Positions 1 through 7,487 are shown, numbered from the stretch's first letter. The stretch: DNA of 17,885 nt from JACOXT01 sp964372855 (GCA_964372855.1 CAYJRY010000025.1:1-17885), one strand, 5' to 3'. Numbers and translations: made by a program. The notes: generated from the letters alone by a model not told the origin.

Positions 1-163
1 TATTTCCAACATGGAGTCCTTCTGCTGACGGGTAAGGAAACATCATGAGGTTGTAAAATGGTTTCTTAGCTATGGAAAGATCTGGACTATAAAGTTTTGT
101 TTTTTCCCAAATTTTGCGCCAGAAAGGTTCTATGTTGCTTGGCTTATAAACATTTACTAACAT
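1..163 (-). CDS. leuS: Leucyl-tRNA synthetase, N-terminal fragment
   Basis: This is the first 54 codons of a class I aminoacyl-tRNA synthetase, cut by the window edge. Translating the minus strand from ATG at 163-161 gives MLVNVYKPSNIEPFWRKIW, then a stretch ending MMFPYPSAEGLHVGN. The MFPYPS-x-x-GLHVG block is the class I HIGH signature in its LeuRS form (HVGN/HVGH, within the first 60 residues), and the preceding W-x-x-x-W spacing also fits LeuRS. The enzyme charges tRNA-Leu with leucine in the cytoplasm, using ATP. No Shine-Dalgarno is visible before the ATG; an extended -10 promoter lies about 25 bases upstream. The reading frame is open to the window edge. The identity is secure; nothing can be said about the editing domain or the rest of the protein. 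Confidence 0.93.
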   Translation of the reverse strand, partial: MLVNVYKPSNIEPFWRKIWEKTKLYSPDLSIAKKPFYNLMMFPYPSAEGLHVGN

Positions 164-187
164 AGTGTTCTAGGAATTACATTTTCC

Positions 188-196
188 ATTATAGCA
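188..196 (-). promoter_or_regulatory. Extended -10 promoter for leuS
   Basis: On the minus strand the bases read TGC-TATAAT, a perfect -10 hexamer (188-193) with the TG extension (196-195). No good -35 is visible 16-18 bases upstream, which is usual for extended -10 promoters. The expected start of transcription is near 181, giving a leader of about 17 bases before the leuS ATG. Confidence 0.5.
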
Positions 197-892
197 CGTG
201 AACGGATCATAATTCCATAATTAAGAAACGAAACTTCTCGATTCTTACACAATATTATAGGCCAAAAAGTTATATATATTAGTATATTAAACTTAGTAGT
301 CTGAATAAAAGTTTAAAATTTAGAAGACTTAAGGTTTTACCCTAATCATATTAAAATTGTAAGTTAATTGAAGCTAATATTTAGAAGTTTTTACGAATTC
401 TATAAAATTGCATTTTCATGAATTTAAGAAAAAAATACAAAATGAAAAATTACTCTATTTATCATTATCATTTATCATAAATAAGTTATTTTTTAGGTCC
501 TATAATAATTTATCTTATAATTATTATATTAAAATAGTTCGATTTTTATGTTTTTGTCTCTATATTAATCCAAACTATCATCATTATTTATTATCACTAA
601 TGATATTTAAATGCCAATTTAGATTATTTTGAGGCTTGATATACTTTATTACAGTTGAAAAATTCATTTAATTAAGCCTAGATTACTGCATGTTTTAATT
701 TCGAAAAAATTCATCCATACAACCATCATTTTTTTTAATCTTTGTATTTATTGATGCTGAATAATATAGATTCATATATATTTAAGTACTTTGTTAGTAA
801 ATTTACTTCAATACCAATTTATTCAAAGGTTTTTTATATATTATAAGATATTAATTTTGTGTCAAGAGACAACTATGTAAACTAATTGTGTC
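197..892. other. Long AT-rich spacer without a recognisable gene
   Basis: About 700 bases of very AT-rich DNA lie between leuS and the next gene, which point away from each other. I see no tRNA cloverleaf, no DnaA-box cluster, no direct-repeat array and no ORF with protein-like composition. A 74-codon open frame at 408-632 is rich in Tyr, Leu, Phe, Ile and Asn as expected from random AT-rich sequence. The only structured element I found is the inverted repeat at 861-897. Confidence 0.6.
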
Positions 893-897
893 TTGAC
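861..897. repeat. Inverted repeat upstream of the ligase-like gene
   Basis: GTCAAGAGACAA (861-872) and TTGTGTCTTGAC (886-897) are inverted copies matching at 11 of 12 positions, separated by 13 bases. The right arm contains the start of the TTGACA -35 box (893-898) of the downstream gene. It could be an operator or a cruciform/hairpin; no T-tract follows, so it does not look like a terminator. Confidence 0.6.
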
Positions 898-921
898 ATT
901 TACTTATCAGATTGTTAAGTT
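893..921 (+). promoter_or_regulatory. Candidate promoter of the ligase-like TPR gene
   Basis: A perfect TTGACA (893-898) is followed 17 bases later by a weak -10 (TAAGTT, 916-921). The predicted transcription start is near 928, just before the ATG at 933. This spacing matches several other promoters in the window and argues against the upstream TTG at 912 as the start codon, because that codon would lie upstream of the transcript. Confidence 0.4.
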
Positions 922-932
922 ATAAAAGGTAT

Positions 933-3041
933 ATGGAGAAAAAATCAGGAGTTGTTGGTCTTATTGGAGACGCTCAGTTATTTTTACTTGGTCTACTATT
1001 TATCTTTTTTCCTCTTGTCTTTACCTCACTTACAACCAATCCTTTGCTTCTTCCTAAAGTAGCCTTGTTAGCCTTAGTTGTTTTTATTCTATTATTATTA
1101 TCCTCTCTCTCATTGATCCTTGAAAAGTCTGTAAAGATAAGGCGAACTTATTTTGATATTCCAATTGTACTTTTTTTGATAATTGTTTTCTTATCCTCTA
1201 TTTTTGCCGTTAACAAGGCTGACTCTTTAATGGCATTCGTGCCCTTATTTTTTGTAATACTATTATATTTCTTAACAGTAAATAAAGCTAACGATAATAA
1301 CTCGCTACTTTTTCTTATCTCCTGCCTTACTCTAGGTGGCGTTATTTTGTCAATTTTTTCAATTTTAACGTATTTTAAGATTTATATTCTTCCAATTGAG
1401 GCAACCCATTCACAAGGATTCAGCCTAATGGGGTCTTTGCTTGATCAGGCAATATATTTGTCAATTATATTTTTAATATCAACTTATTATACATTAATAG
1501 CTGTTAGAGCCAATAAAACAACTATGCCAATTTCAGCTCAATCTGCAATTCATGGTACACAAGCATCACTATTTGGAATAGCATCAATCATCCTCTTAAT
1601 ATCACTTATTATAACAATTATTCAACTTACAACCACCCAAAAACCAGCTATACTTCCTCTTCAGACAGGTTTCCAAACTGCGTTTGCCCAAATCTCGCTT
1701 GACACAGGACGAATTTTTTATGGATTTTTGTTTGGTTCGGGATTGGGAACATACTTTGTTGACTTCACAAGATTTAAGCAGGCAACTTTTAATCAAGGAG
1801 AGTTTTGGAATATGTCATTTTTCAGATCATCAAGTTTTGTCTTGGAACTTCTCGCGACAACTGGCGTACTAGGATTGACCTCTTTTGGATTTTTGTTGGT
1901 AAGAATACTCAAAGAAGCCAAAAAAGCACTTTCAAATCCATTTTTACTATCAATTATTGGTTATGTCTTAATCTCATTATTTTTACCTTTTGGTTTTATT
2001 AATTTAGCTTTGATGTTTATTGTTCTTGCTCTTTTTGCTGGATATCAATCTTTGGTAAAGAACAATAAAAGATTTTTTGACGTTGAGATTGAAATAGTTG
2101 CTTTCAAAAAAGGGTTAATATCTCTAGATACCCCAACCAAAGGCGAAAAAAACATTATCCTTCCTGCTATATTAAGTACTATTAATATACTAATTGTTGC
2201 AATTTTAGGGTTTTTTAGTTTTAACTACATTGCCTCTGATATTGCTTTTCAGAAATCATTAGTCCCCCCCCAGAATAACGCGCAATTAATATATAACTCT
2301 CAAAGAGATGCGATTGCGCAATTTCCTTATAGAGATTCTTTTCATAGGATTTTTTCCCAAACAAATCTTGCAATTGCCTCAGCTCTTGCCCAAAGACAAC
2401 AACAAGATAACAATCAGAACAATCTTGCTCAGCAGGATATAATTAATCTTATTCAACAATCAATAAACTCGGCGCGTAGTGCTACTAACCTTGCGCCTCA
2501 AACATATCTTAACTGGCAAAATTTATCATCGGTATATAGATCCTTAATAGGTTTTGGTCAAAATGCGCAAGACTTCGCAATCGCAACAGCTCGCCAAAGC
2601 ATAAATTTGGACCCTAACAATCCGCAGCAATATATATATTTAGGTGGCTTATATTATCAACTTCAGCAGTGGGACAATGCTCAAAATCAATTCCTTATAG
2701 CAACTAGACTAAAGCCTGACTTTGCTAACGCATACTACAATCTTGGTCATGCCTTGGAGGAAAAAGGAGACTTACAAAATGCCATGTCGCAATATGAGAT
2801 AGTGAAAAGACTTGTTGCAAACGATAAAAATAGTCTTGATGTGATTACAAATGAAATAGCATCACTTAATGACAAAATAAATTCAAATGCAACAGTTAGT
2901 GAGGAATCAGAAGAAGTAGCCGGAGCAAGCGCTACTTCGGATCAGCAGCTTAATATCGATACGCCCAAAACTACTTTGCCTCCAAAAACTCCTCAAGTCA
3001 AAATCCCAGCACCTGATGTCGCGACAAAGTCATCTAGATAA
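933..3041 (+). CDS. O-antigen ligase/polymerase-like membrane protein with C-terminal TPR repeats
   Basis: This is a polytopic inner-membrane protein of about 702 residues. The first two-thirds holds roughly ten or more hydrophobic segments. A Wzy/WaaL-type signature lies near residues 270-325: a G-x-G-x-G loop (FGSGLGTYFVDF) followed by SFVLELLATTGVLGLTSFGF, the usual 'LELLAETGILGL' block. A soluble tail follows, with TPR-like units at roughly residues 525-630; the clearest ones contain INLDPNNPQQYIYLGGLYY and LKPDFANAYYNLGHALEE. The extreme C-terminus is a Pro/Lys/Thr-rich disordered tail. Proteins of this family join or polymerise surface glycans on a lipid carrier at the outer face of the membrane; the exact substrate cannot be told. 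ATG 933 is preferred over TTG 912 because of the promoter position. The His-Asn usually found before the ligase block is replaced by Arg/Ser here, so catalytic equivalence is uncertain. Confidence 0.8.
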   Translation: MEKKSGVVGLIGDAQLFLLGLLFIFFPLVFTSLTTNPLLLPKVALLALVVFILLLLSSLSLILEKSVKIRRTYFDIPIVLFLIIVFLSSIFAVNKADSLMAFVPLFFVILLYFLTVNKANDNNSLLFLISCLTLGGVILSIFSILTYFKIYILPIEATHSQGFSLMGSLLDQAIYLSIIFLISTYYTLIAVRANKTTMPISAQSAIHGTQASLFGIASIILLISLIITIIQLTTTQKPAILPLQTGFQTAFAQISLDTGRIFYGFLFGSGLGTYFVDFTRFKQATFNQGEFWNMSFFRSSSFVLELLATTGVLGLTSFGFLLVRILKEAKKALSNPFLLSIIGYVLISLFLPFGFINLALMFIVLALFAGYQSLVKNNKRFFDVEIEIVAFKKGLISLDTPTKGEKNIILPAILSTINILIVAILGFFSFNYIASDIAFQKSLVPPQNNAQLIYNSQRDAIAQFPYRDSFHRIFSQTNLAIASALAQRQQQDNNQNNLAQQDIINLIQQSINSARSATNLAPQTYLNWQNLSSVYRSLIGFGQNAQDFAIATARQSINLDPNNPQQYIYLGGLYYQLQQWDNAQNQFLIATRLKPDFANAYYNLGHALEEKGDLQNAMSQYEIVKRLVANDKNSLDVITNEIASLNDKINSNATVSEESEEVAGASATSDQQLNIDTPKTTLPPKTPQVKIPAPDVATKSSR

Positions 3042-5363
3042 TTACTCTCCAACAAACCACGGCTTCATTTGATCCATGGAAGCAAGAGCAGAAGAACCTC
3101 TGTAATATCTCAGATACAGTTTCACAGGCGATTTTAATTCTTCATCAGTTGGCTTGGGATTTGAGTGTTCGATCACCCATGTTTTTAAGTATTTAACTTC
3201 TCCTGTAATAGGATCCTCAATTTGAGGAAGCTGAAATCCTGCAGGTAAATTTTGAAGTTTCTTCTGACTAACCCTAAATACGTTTTCTCTTGCTGCCTCT
3301 ACCTCATCTCTTGCCCAAAGAATTATGTCTTCTGAAGCTTGATTTTCTAATGCTTTATTATATAAATCTACTGCTATCTCGTACTCTTTTAATCCTCTTA
3401 GGTAACGCTTATGCAATTCTACTCTTCTTGGAGTACGATTTGTTGCTTTGTAAACGTCTTTAATCAAACTTTTATCTGATTGAACTCTTGGAAGACTTCT
3501 TGGGATTGATTTTCTAGGTTGAGTATCTTTTCCATTTGTGTCAATATTGTCTCTCTCGCTTTTTGAAGGCTCGCCTTCTTGTCTTTGTTTATCAACTTGT
3601 GGTCTAACTCCTCCTTCTCTTTCTTTTCTCTCCTGAACTACCAAATCATGAAATACAAGAACTGCAATATGATTGAGCATCGTATAAAGCCCTGGAATTT
3701 CTTGTTCGAGAGGTGCTTTGAATTCTAATTTTCCTTCTTTGTTGAAAACAGACGCGAGCGTAAAAGGAGAATTTTGCATTTTAAATATTATGCTTATTGC
3801 CCAATCATCTTCTGAACCGACTCTTGTAAGATTAATCTCTTGGATACCCAAGAGAGATGGAATACTACTTTCTGTGAATTCTATTGTATTAATTCCTTGC
3901 TGCATAGGAAGAAAGTGTGCTCGGACTAATGTGTCTTGCCAAACTCTTTTTGTAACTTCTTGAATATCTTCACTGTGCATAGTGAGTCTATCTAAAAATT
4001 CCTCACCAGCATTCATCTCAAAAAGTTCTTTAATTGTCTTAAGGTGGTGTTTTTCATATGCATTTTCCTCAAATGACTTTTTTAACAATGCAATGTCTTC
4101 TTGAAACTTGTCATGCATGCCCAATTCCTTTAGTCTGTCTTCAAGAAGGGGCAATACAGTGCTAATAAAATATTTACTTAACAGTTCCCGATCATATAAT
4201 TGAACGTATCCACTTCCTTGATAATTAGAGATGAAGTCTTCAAATGCTTTATCTAGTATCGGATGCCGGTCTTTAGACTCCAAAAAGTTCTTTCCCCCAT
4301 CAGGATCCATTATTATCGGTTCAACCGACGCATGAAAAACTATATTATAGAAGAGACCTTGGGGTATATACTGCAAAATGTTTTTAAGCTGCGTATCCCG
4401 TTCTTTATTCTCATTAAAAACAAGGTTATAAGTAAGTAATTCCTGCCAATAATTGATATTAGCAAGAATATTAGGATTATGATGTTGAATTGGACCGGAC
4501 AAATTTACGAAAAAGGTTTGGCCTAACAAGAGCCGGTAAAGCATCATTTTTTTAACATCGGGTAATGTATTGTCAGTTATTGCTTCTGTAAAAAAGTTGG
4601 ATATTTGCACAAATTGCTCATCTGAAAGAGGATATTTCATGTGTTCAATGTCTTCTAAAGATATTTTGGAATATTTTTGAGACCATAATTTTTCCTGCCC
4701 ATATTCAGGCTCTGTTTTAAGAAGGTCAATTAAGATATCGCTGACTTCAGGATTTTCTTCATGAAGCAATTTATCAGCAGCAATACCCCATTCATTGTGT
4801 CTTTTTAGATTCTGTTGTGCTTGTTCGAACGTACTGCCTTCTACGGGTGGTTTAATAAGATCTATGTTCAATCGTTTTAGGCCGCTTGTCTGTGCGTGCT
4901 GAAAGGAGTCAATCATTGATGGGAGGAGTCCTATAAGCCATCTATAATTACCAGGTAACTTTTGTTCTAGAAATCTCTTTTTAAGAAGAATGGCATGATT
5001 ACGATGTATAGTATTTAAAATGTCATTAGCTTGATTATTTACGGGAAAGGTAAGTTCTTCTTTAGGTGAATCTCCACCTAATCCATGATGAATAACCTCA
5101 CGCAAAAGATTTGCCGATTTGTTTATTTGCTTTGGGTCTGTTGAAGAAAGAAATTCTTGTATCTCAGCAACAGAGAATAATGTTAAACCAAAATCCTCAG
5201 AATGTATTACGCCTATCAATTGTGACTGGCTGCGTCGAGCCTCTTTTGGTTTTGCCAATATGGATTTTCGCACCAAATCAGGAATTTGGGAATAAGGATT
5301 GGCTTGGGCCTCTTGATTATATGCTTCTGGATTAAACCTACTAGCTTCATTTTCAGGTCTCAT
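3042..5363 (-). CDS. Large hypothetical soluble protein (773 residues)
   Basis: I do not recognise the family. The protein begins MRPENEASRFNPEAYNQEAQ, has no signal peptide or membrane segment, and is mostly charged and helical. Residues about 575-635 form a highly charged, low-complexity linker (many Arg, Lys, Glu, Gln). A helical C-terminal part (about 635-710) contains the block RRVELHKRYLRGLKEYEIAV, and the protein ends in a Tyr/Arg/Trp-containing tail. The ATG start is supported by a good promoter whose -10 ends nine bases before it. Its TAA stop directly abuts the TAA of the convergent ligase-like gene, with no intervening base. No enzymatic motif or nucleotide-binding loop is visible. 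It is a real gene judging by length, composition and promoter; the function is unknown, possibly a lineage-restricted cytoplasmic scaffold. Confidence 0.75.
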   Translation of the reverse strand: MRPENEASRFNPEAYNQEAQANPYSQIPDLVRKSILAKPKEARRSQSQLIGVIHSEDFGLTLFSVAEIQEFLSSTDPKQINKSANLLREVIHHGLGGDSPKEELTFPVNNQANDILNTIHRNHAILLKKRFLEQKLPGNYRWLIGLLPSMIDSFQHAQTSGLKRLNIDLIKPPVEGSTFEQAQQNLKRHNEWGIAADKLLHEENPEVSDILIDLLKTEPEYGQEKLWSQKYSKISLEDIEHMKYPLSDEQFVQISNFFTEAITDNTLPDVKKMMLYRLLLGQTFFVNLSGPIQHHNPNILANINYWQELLTYNLVFNENKERDTQLKNILQYIPQGLFYNIVFHASVEPIIMDPDGGKNFLESKDRHPILDKAFEDFISNYQGSGYVQLYDRELLSKYFISTVLPLLEDRLKELGMHDKFQEDIALLKKSFEENAYEKHHLKTIKELFEMNAGEEFLDRLTMHSEDIQEVTKRVWQDTLVRAHFLPMQQGINTIEFTESSIPSLLGIQEINLTRVGSEDDWAISIIFKMQNSPFTLASVFNKEGKLEFKAPLEQEIPGLYTMLNHIAVLVFHDLVVQERKEREGGVRPQVDKQRQEGEPSKSERDNIDTNGKDTQPRKSIPRSLPRVQSDKSLIKDVYKATNRTPRRVELHKRYLRGLKEYEIAVDLYNKALENQASEDIILWARDEVEAARENVFRVSQKKLQNLPAGFQLPQIEDPITGEVKYLKTWVIEHSNPKPTDEELKSPVKLYLRYYRGSSALASMDQMKPWFVGE

Positions 5364-5372
5364 AATGAAAGC

Positions 5373-5401
5373 AGATTACCATACTATAAGACGCTTGTCA
5401 A
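5373..5401 (-). promoter_or_regulatory. Promoter of the 773-residue hypothetical gene
   Basis: The minus strand has TTGACA (5401-5396), a 17-base spacer and TAATCT (5378-5373). Only nine bases separate the -10 from the ATG at 5363, so the mRNA would carry at most a few leader bases. No Shine-Dalgarno is present. This is the clearest leaderless-type promoter in the window. Confidence 0.7.
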
Positions 5402-5595
5402 GTTATAAAGATAATTATATTTTCATCACATTTTTCCCTACGCTAGATTTGTGAGAAGTGGCTTAACTCAAAGCTAATTGGACAGAGTATAACGAAGTGA
5501 CAAGATTATCGCTTCAATCTGAGGCAAAAAAACTAAATCCAAACTTACTACTTAATATCTCAAAAAGTATAGTAATATATCAAAAAACGTGTAAT

Positions 5596-5898
5596 TTAAG
5601 CTTGTCCGCCTTGCCTTTGTTTCCTAAAGCAATCCCGACAAAGTACTGGTCTTGAACCTTTTGGTTCAAAAGGCACAGTGTCTGACTTGCCGCATTGCGC
5701 ACAAGTTATTGGATAGGATTGACGAGCTGCGCCTCGATCATCATTCATACGAGCTTTTTTAAGCGCTCGGCATGCTGGACATCTCACAGGCGCGTTTTGA
5801 AAGCCTTTTGATTGGTAAAATTCCTGCTCTGACGCAGTCCAAACAAATTGCTTCCCGCAATCTCTACAATTCAATGTTTGATCTTGAAAATTTGCCAT
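5596..5898 (-). CDS. Small double zinc-ribbon protein
   Basis: This 100-residue protein has four CxxC pairs: Cys11/14, Cys40/43, Cys66/69 and Cys87/90. The first half (LNCRDCGKQFVWTASEQEFY ... RCPACR) matches the small 'probable zinc-ribbon' family, and the second half (ITCAQCGKSDTVPFEP ... VLCRDCFRK) is the CxxCG-type ribbon common in CPR and Chloroflexi genomes. Each half should bind one zinc ion. The protein is basic between and after the ribbons, which suggests nucleic-acid or ribosome binding, but no function is established by the sequence. It is monocistronic. Unlike its neighbours it has a near-perfect Shine-Dalgarno and a long structured leader, so it may be translationally controlled and highly expressed. 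Confidence 0.9.
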   Translation of the reverse strand: MANFQDQTLNCRDCGKQFVWTASEQEFYQSKGFQNAPVRCPACRALKKARMNDDRGAARQSYPITCAQCGKSDTVPFEPKGSRPVLCRDCFRKQRQGGQA

Positions 5899-5905
5899 TT
5901 ATTAC

Positions 5906-5917
5906 TCACCTCCTTCT
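5906..5917 (-). promoter_or_regulatory. Strong Shine-Dalgarno of the zinc-ribbon gene
   Basis: The minus strand reads AGAAGGAGGTGA at 5917-5906, seven bases before the ATG. It is nearly the full anti-Shine-Dalgarno complement and is by far the strongest ribosome binding site in the window. Confidence 0.85.
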
Positions 5918-5921
5918 AGAC

Positions 5922-5954
5922 TCTCTTGCCCTCGCCGAAGGCGGGGCTTAGAGA
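5922..5954 (-). promoter_or_regulatory. Hairpin just upstream of the Shine-Dalgarno
   Basis: In RNA sense, TCTCT-AA-GCCC-CGCC-TTC-GGCG-A-GGGC-A-AGAGA folds into a 13-base-pair stem with a small internal loop, a bulged A and a TTC triloop. It ends four bases before the AGAAGGAGGTGA motif. No T-tract follows, so it does not act as a simple terminator; a stabilising or translation-regulating leader hairpin is more likely. Confidence 0.6.
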
Positions 5955-5963
5955 TGTCTTGAA

Positions 5964-6063
5964 TCCGCCGCTCAAGCGCTCTTTCGGGCGTGTATGAATA
6001 ATACTGTCCTGCGAAGCAGGATCCCGCTGCGCGGGAAAAAGCCCGAAAGTAAGCTTAGGCGGA
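5964..6063 (-). promoter_or_regulatory. Branched, nested inverted-repeat element (possible structured RNA leader)
   Basis: An outer TCCGCC/GGCGGA pair (5964-5969 with 6058-6063) encloses a perfect 9-base-pair stem CTTTCGGGC/GCCCGAAAG (5981-5989 with 6041-6049). Inside that lie three hairpins: GTAT/ATAC (5992-6004), TCCTGC-GAA-GCAGGA (6007-6021) and TCCCGC-TGC-GCGGGA (6022-6036). The element is far more GC-rich than its surroundings. On the minus strand it would sit in the 5' leader of the zinc-ribbon gene. It could be a cis-regulatory RNA, or a genomic palindromic repeat element that landed in the spacer. I cannot assign it to a known RNA family. Confidence 0.55.
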
Positions 6064-6226
6064 CATGACCACAATAATATCTCTGTTTCTTTTTCTCTTT
6101 GGGATTTTATATTTCATTGAATCTCTAATTCCCATCTGCCAGTCAACTGAGAATCAGAGAAAGGAGAGGGTAAAACTATGTTTGCAGTATACGATACTTT
6201 CTTCAAAAACACAATAGGCAAAATTT

Positions 6227-6286
6227 ATCCAGCACCTAAATATTTTCTTTTCTTAAGTCAATGCTTAACGACAAAAGGTGCTGGAT
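6227..6286 (-). repeat. Inverted repeat immediately after the exchanger stop codon
   Basis: ATCCAGCACCT (6227-6237) and AGGTGCTGGAT (6276-6286) are perfect 11-base inverted copies with a 38-base loop. The loop itself holds a short hairpin, TTAAG/CTTAA. On the minus strand it begins at the base following the exchanger's TAA. It may form a 3'-end structure; the long loop and lack of a T-tract make it atypical for a Rho-independent terminator. Confidence 0.55.
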
Positions 6287-7225
6287 TTATTGACCTAGTT
6301 GAAATAATGCAAACAAAATATAAAAAGAAAATAGAATTAATCCAGAATTTCTTGAAATAGTATTATGCCCCTTTGATAAAAAGAAAAATAAAGCTAATCC
6401 TCCAACGACAAATACAAACACATTAAAAAAGTTATTTATACTTATTACTTCCCCACCAGCTAGAAGTGTAAAAACGCCAAAAAGAAGTGTGTTTGCCGCG
6501 GCTGATCCCATATAGTCTCCAAACGCAATATCTTTTTTACTAGAAACAATTGATCGAATAGCTAAAGACAATTCAGGAAGATTTGTGCCAAAGGAAAGAA
6601 CAAAAAGGCTTATGTAGAAAGTGGGAATTTTTAAAATTCCTGAGAAAAATAGTGTTTTCTCAACAATCATTTGGCTTGCGACAAAAACAATTGCTATCCC
6701 AATAAGAACTTTAACAAGATCTCTATATGAATATGCCTTTATATTCAAAACTTGCGTGTTTTTTCTGTCGAAAAACCCATGATGACGCTCAATTGTCAAG
6801 ATTAAAATCGCGTAAAAAAGAAGGAAAATAATACCTTCATTGAAAGTAATTTTGTTGTCCAGCAAAAATATTGAAGGAGCTGCGATTACAGCTAGGGAAA
6901 GCAGTATGTTTTTTGTATTAAAATCATGATTAAGCTTTATCCCATTGCCAAATATAGCTAAGATTGGAATAATAAAAAGAAAAATTACAGGTATTCCACC
7001 AATAAGATTTCCTATAAAAACATCCGACTTTCTCTCAGAAATTGCTGTTAGTCCAACTGCAAATTCAGGCGTTGATGTTAAAATGCCAAGGATGACAAAG
7101 GAGACTGCGAAAGTTGAGAGTTTAAGTTTCTTGGAAAACCTATCAACTGATGAGATAATTAATCCCGCCCCTGCCCAAATAGCAACGAAGGATAGGATAT
7201 AGATAATTAAATTTATAAATAACAT
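6287..7225 (-). CDS. CaCA-family sodium/calcium exchanger-like membrane protein
   Basis: The protein has 312 residues, about ten hydrophobic segments and the two alpha-repeats of the Ca2+/cation antiporter family. Alpha-1 is at about residues 48-80 (ILTSTPEFAVGLTAISE, then GNLIGG). Alpha-2 is at about residues 205-250 (SFGTNLPELSLAIRSIV, then GDYMGSAAANTLLF). The acidic residue in each 'PE' motif is present, as needed for cation binding. The length is normal for bacterial YrbG-type exchangers. The 'GN-x-x-GSN' tails are divergent in both repeats (GNLIGG and GDYMGS), so ion specificity is uncertain. The gene starts three bases after the stop of a short CARDB-like ORF and probably shares its promoter at 7431-7460. 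There is no clear Shine-Dalgarno, so translation may be coupled. Confidence 0.9.
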   Translation of the reverse strand: MLFINLIIYILSFVAIWAGAGLIISSVDRFSKKLKLSTFAVSFVILGILTSTPEFAVGLTAISERKSDVFIGNLIGGIPVIFLFIIPILAIFGNGIKLNHDFNTKNILLSLAVIAAPSIFLLDNKITFNEGIIFLLFYAILILTIERHHGFFDRKNTQVLNIKAYSYRDLVKVLIGIAIVFVASQMIVEKTLFFSGILKIPTFYISLFVLSFGTNLPELSLAIRSIVSSKKDIAFGDYMGSAAANTLLFGVFTLLAGGEVISINNFFNVFVFVVGGLALFFFLSKGHNTISRNSGLILFSFYILFALFQLGQ

Positions 7226-7228
7226 GGG

Positions 7229-7423
7229 TTATTGTATAGTTATGGAGTTACCTATTAATGAATTATTCCCTTCATTTGTTTCTTTAATAACTTTTCTATA
7301 ATCAACAATTGCCCCTATATAATATGTTCCTGGAGTTAGGGTTGATGGAATAGTCTTATACTGCCTATATAAAGATACAATAATATTTCCCTTACGGTGA
7401 TGGGCAGAGATAATTTCAGGCAT
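7229..7423 (-). CDS. Short CARDB-like fragment, possibly a gene remnant
   Basis: The 64-residue product contains LTPGTYYIGAIVDYRKVI and KETNEGNNSLIGNSITI. This is the last strand pair of a CARDB-type (cell-adhesion-related) beta-sandwich, normally found near the C-terminus of large secreted proteins. Only the end of one such domain is present; there is no signal peptide, and an in-frame TGA lies 24 bases upstream of the ATG. It is therefore most likely the remnant of a lost secreted protein. However, it has a plausible promoter whose -10 ends seven bases before the ATG, and it sits three bases before the exchanger gene, so it may now be a small leader ORF coupling translation of that gene. 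Confidence 0.55.
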   Translation of the reverse strand: MPEIISAHHRKGNIIVSLYRQYKTIPSTLTPGTYYIGAIVDYRKVIKETNEGNNSLIGNSITIQ

Positions 7424-7430
7424 TAAGATT

Positions 7431-7460
7431 ATTATGAGAGGAATTCAAAAGAAAAGTCAA
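7431..7460 (-). promoter_or_regulatory. Promoter for the CARDB fragment and exchanger genes
   Basis: The minus strand has TTGACT (7460-7455), an 18-base spacer and CATAAT (7436-7431). The -10 ends seven bases before the ATG at 7423, again a near-leaderless arrangement. It would drive the two-gene unit down to 6287. Confidence 0.6.
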
Positions 7461-7487
7461 GATATAGTTTATTTCACTCGCTTTTCG

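Noticed and set aside
408..632. 74-codon open frame on the plus strand
   Set aside because: Composition is dominated by Tyr, Leu, Phe, Ile and Asn as expected from random AT-rich DNA; no Shine-Dalgarno, promoter or known motif.
164..911. Replication origin in the long AT-rich spacer
   Set aside because: No DnaA-box cluster (TTATCCACA-like) and no dnaA/dnaN/gyrase genes nearby; AT-richness alone is not evidence.
6263..6269. Integron attC-like core (GCTTAAC)
   Set aside because: A single seven-base match; no matching GTTRRRY partner at the right distance and no integrase gene in the window.
6178..6360. 60-codon plus-strand frame preceded by a GGAG-like sequence
   Set aside because: It runs over the 6227-6286 inverted repeat and 74 bases of the exchanger gene on the other strand, and its product has no protein-family character. 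The GGAG is rather far (about 11 bases) from the ATG. A small real gene is not excluded.
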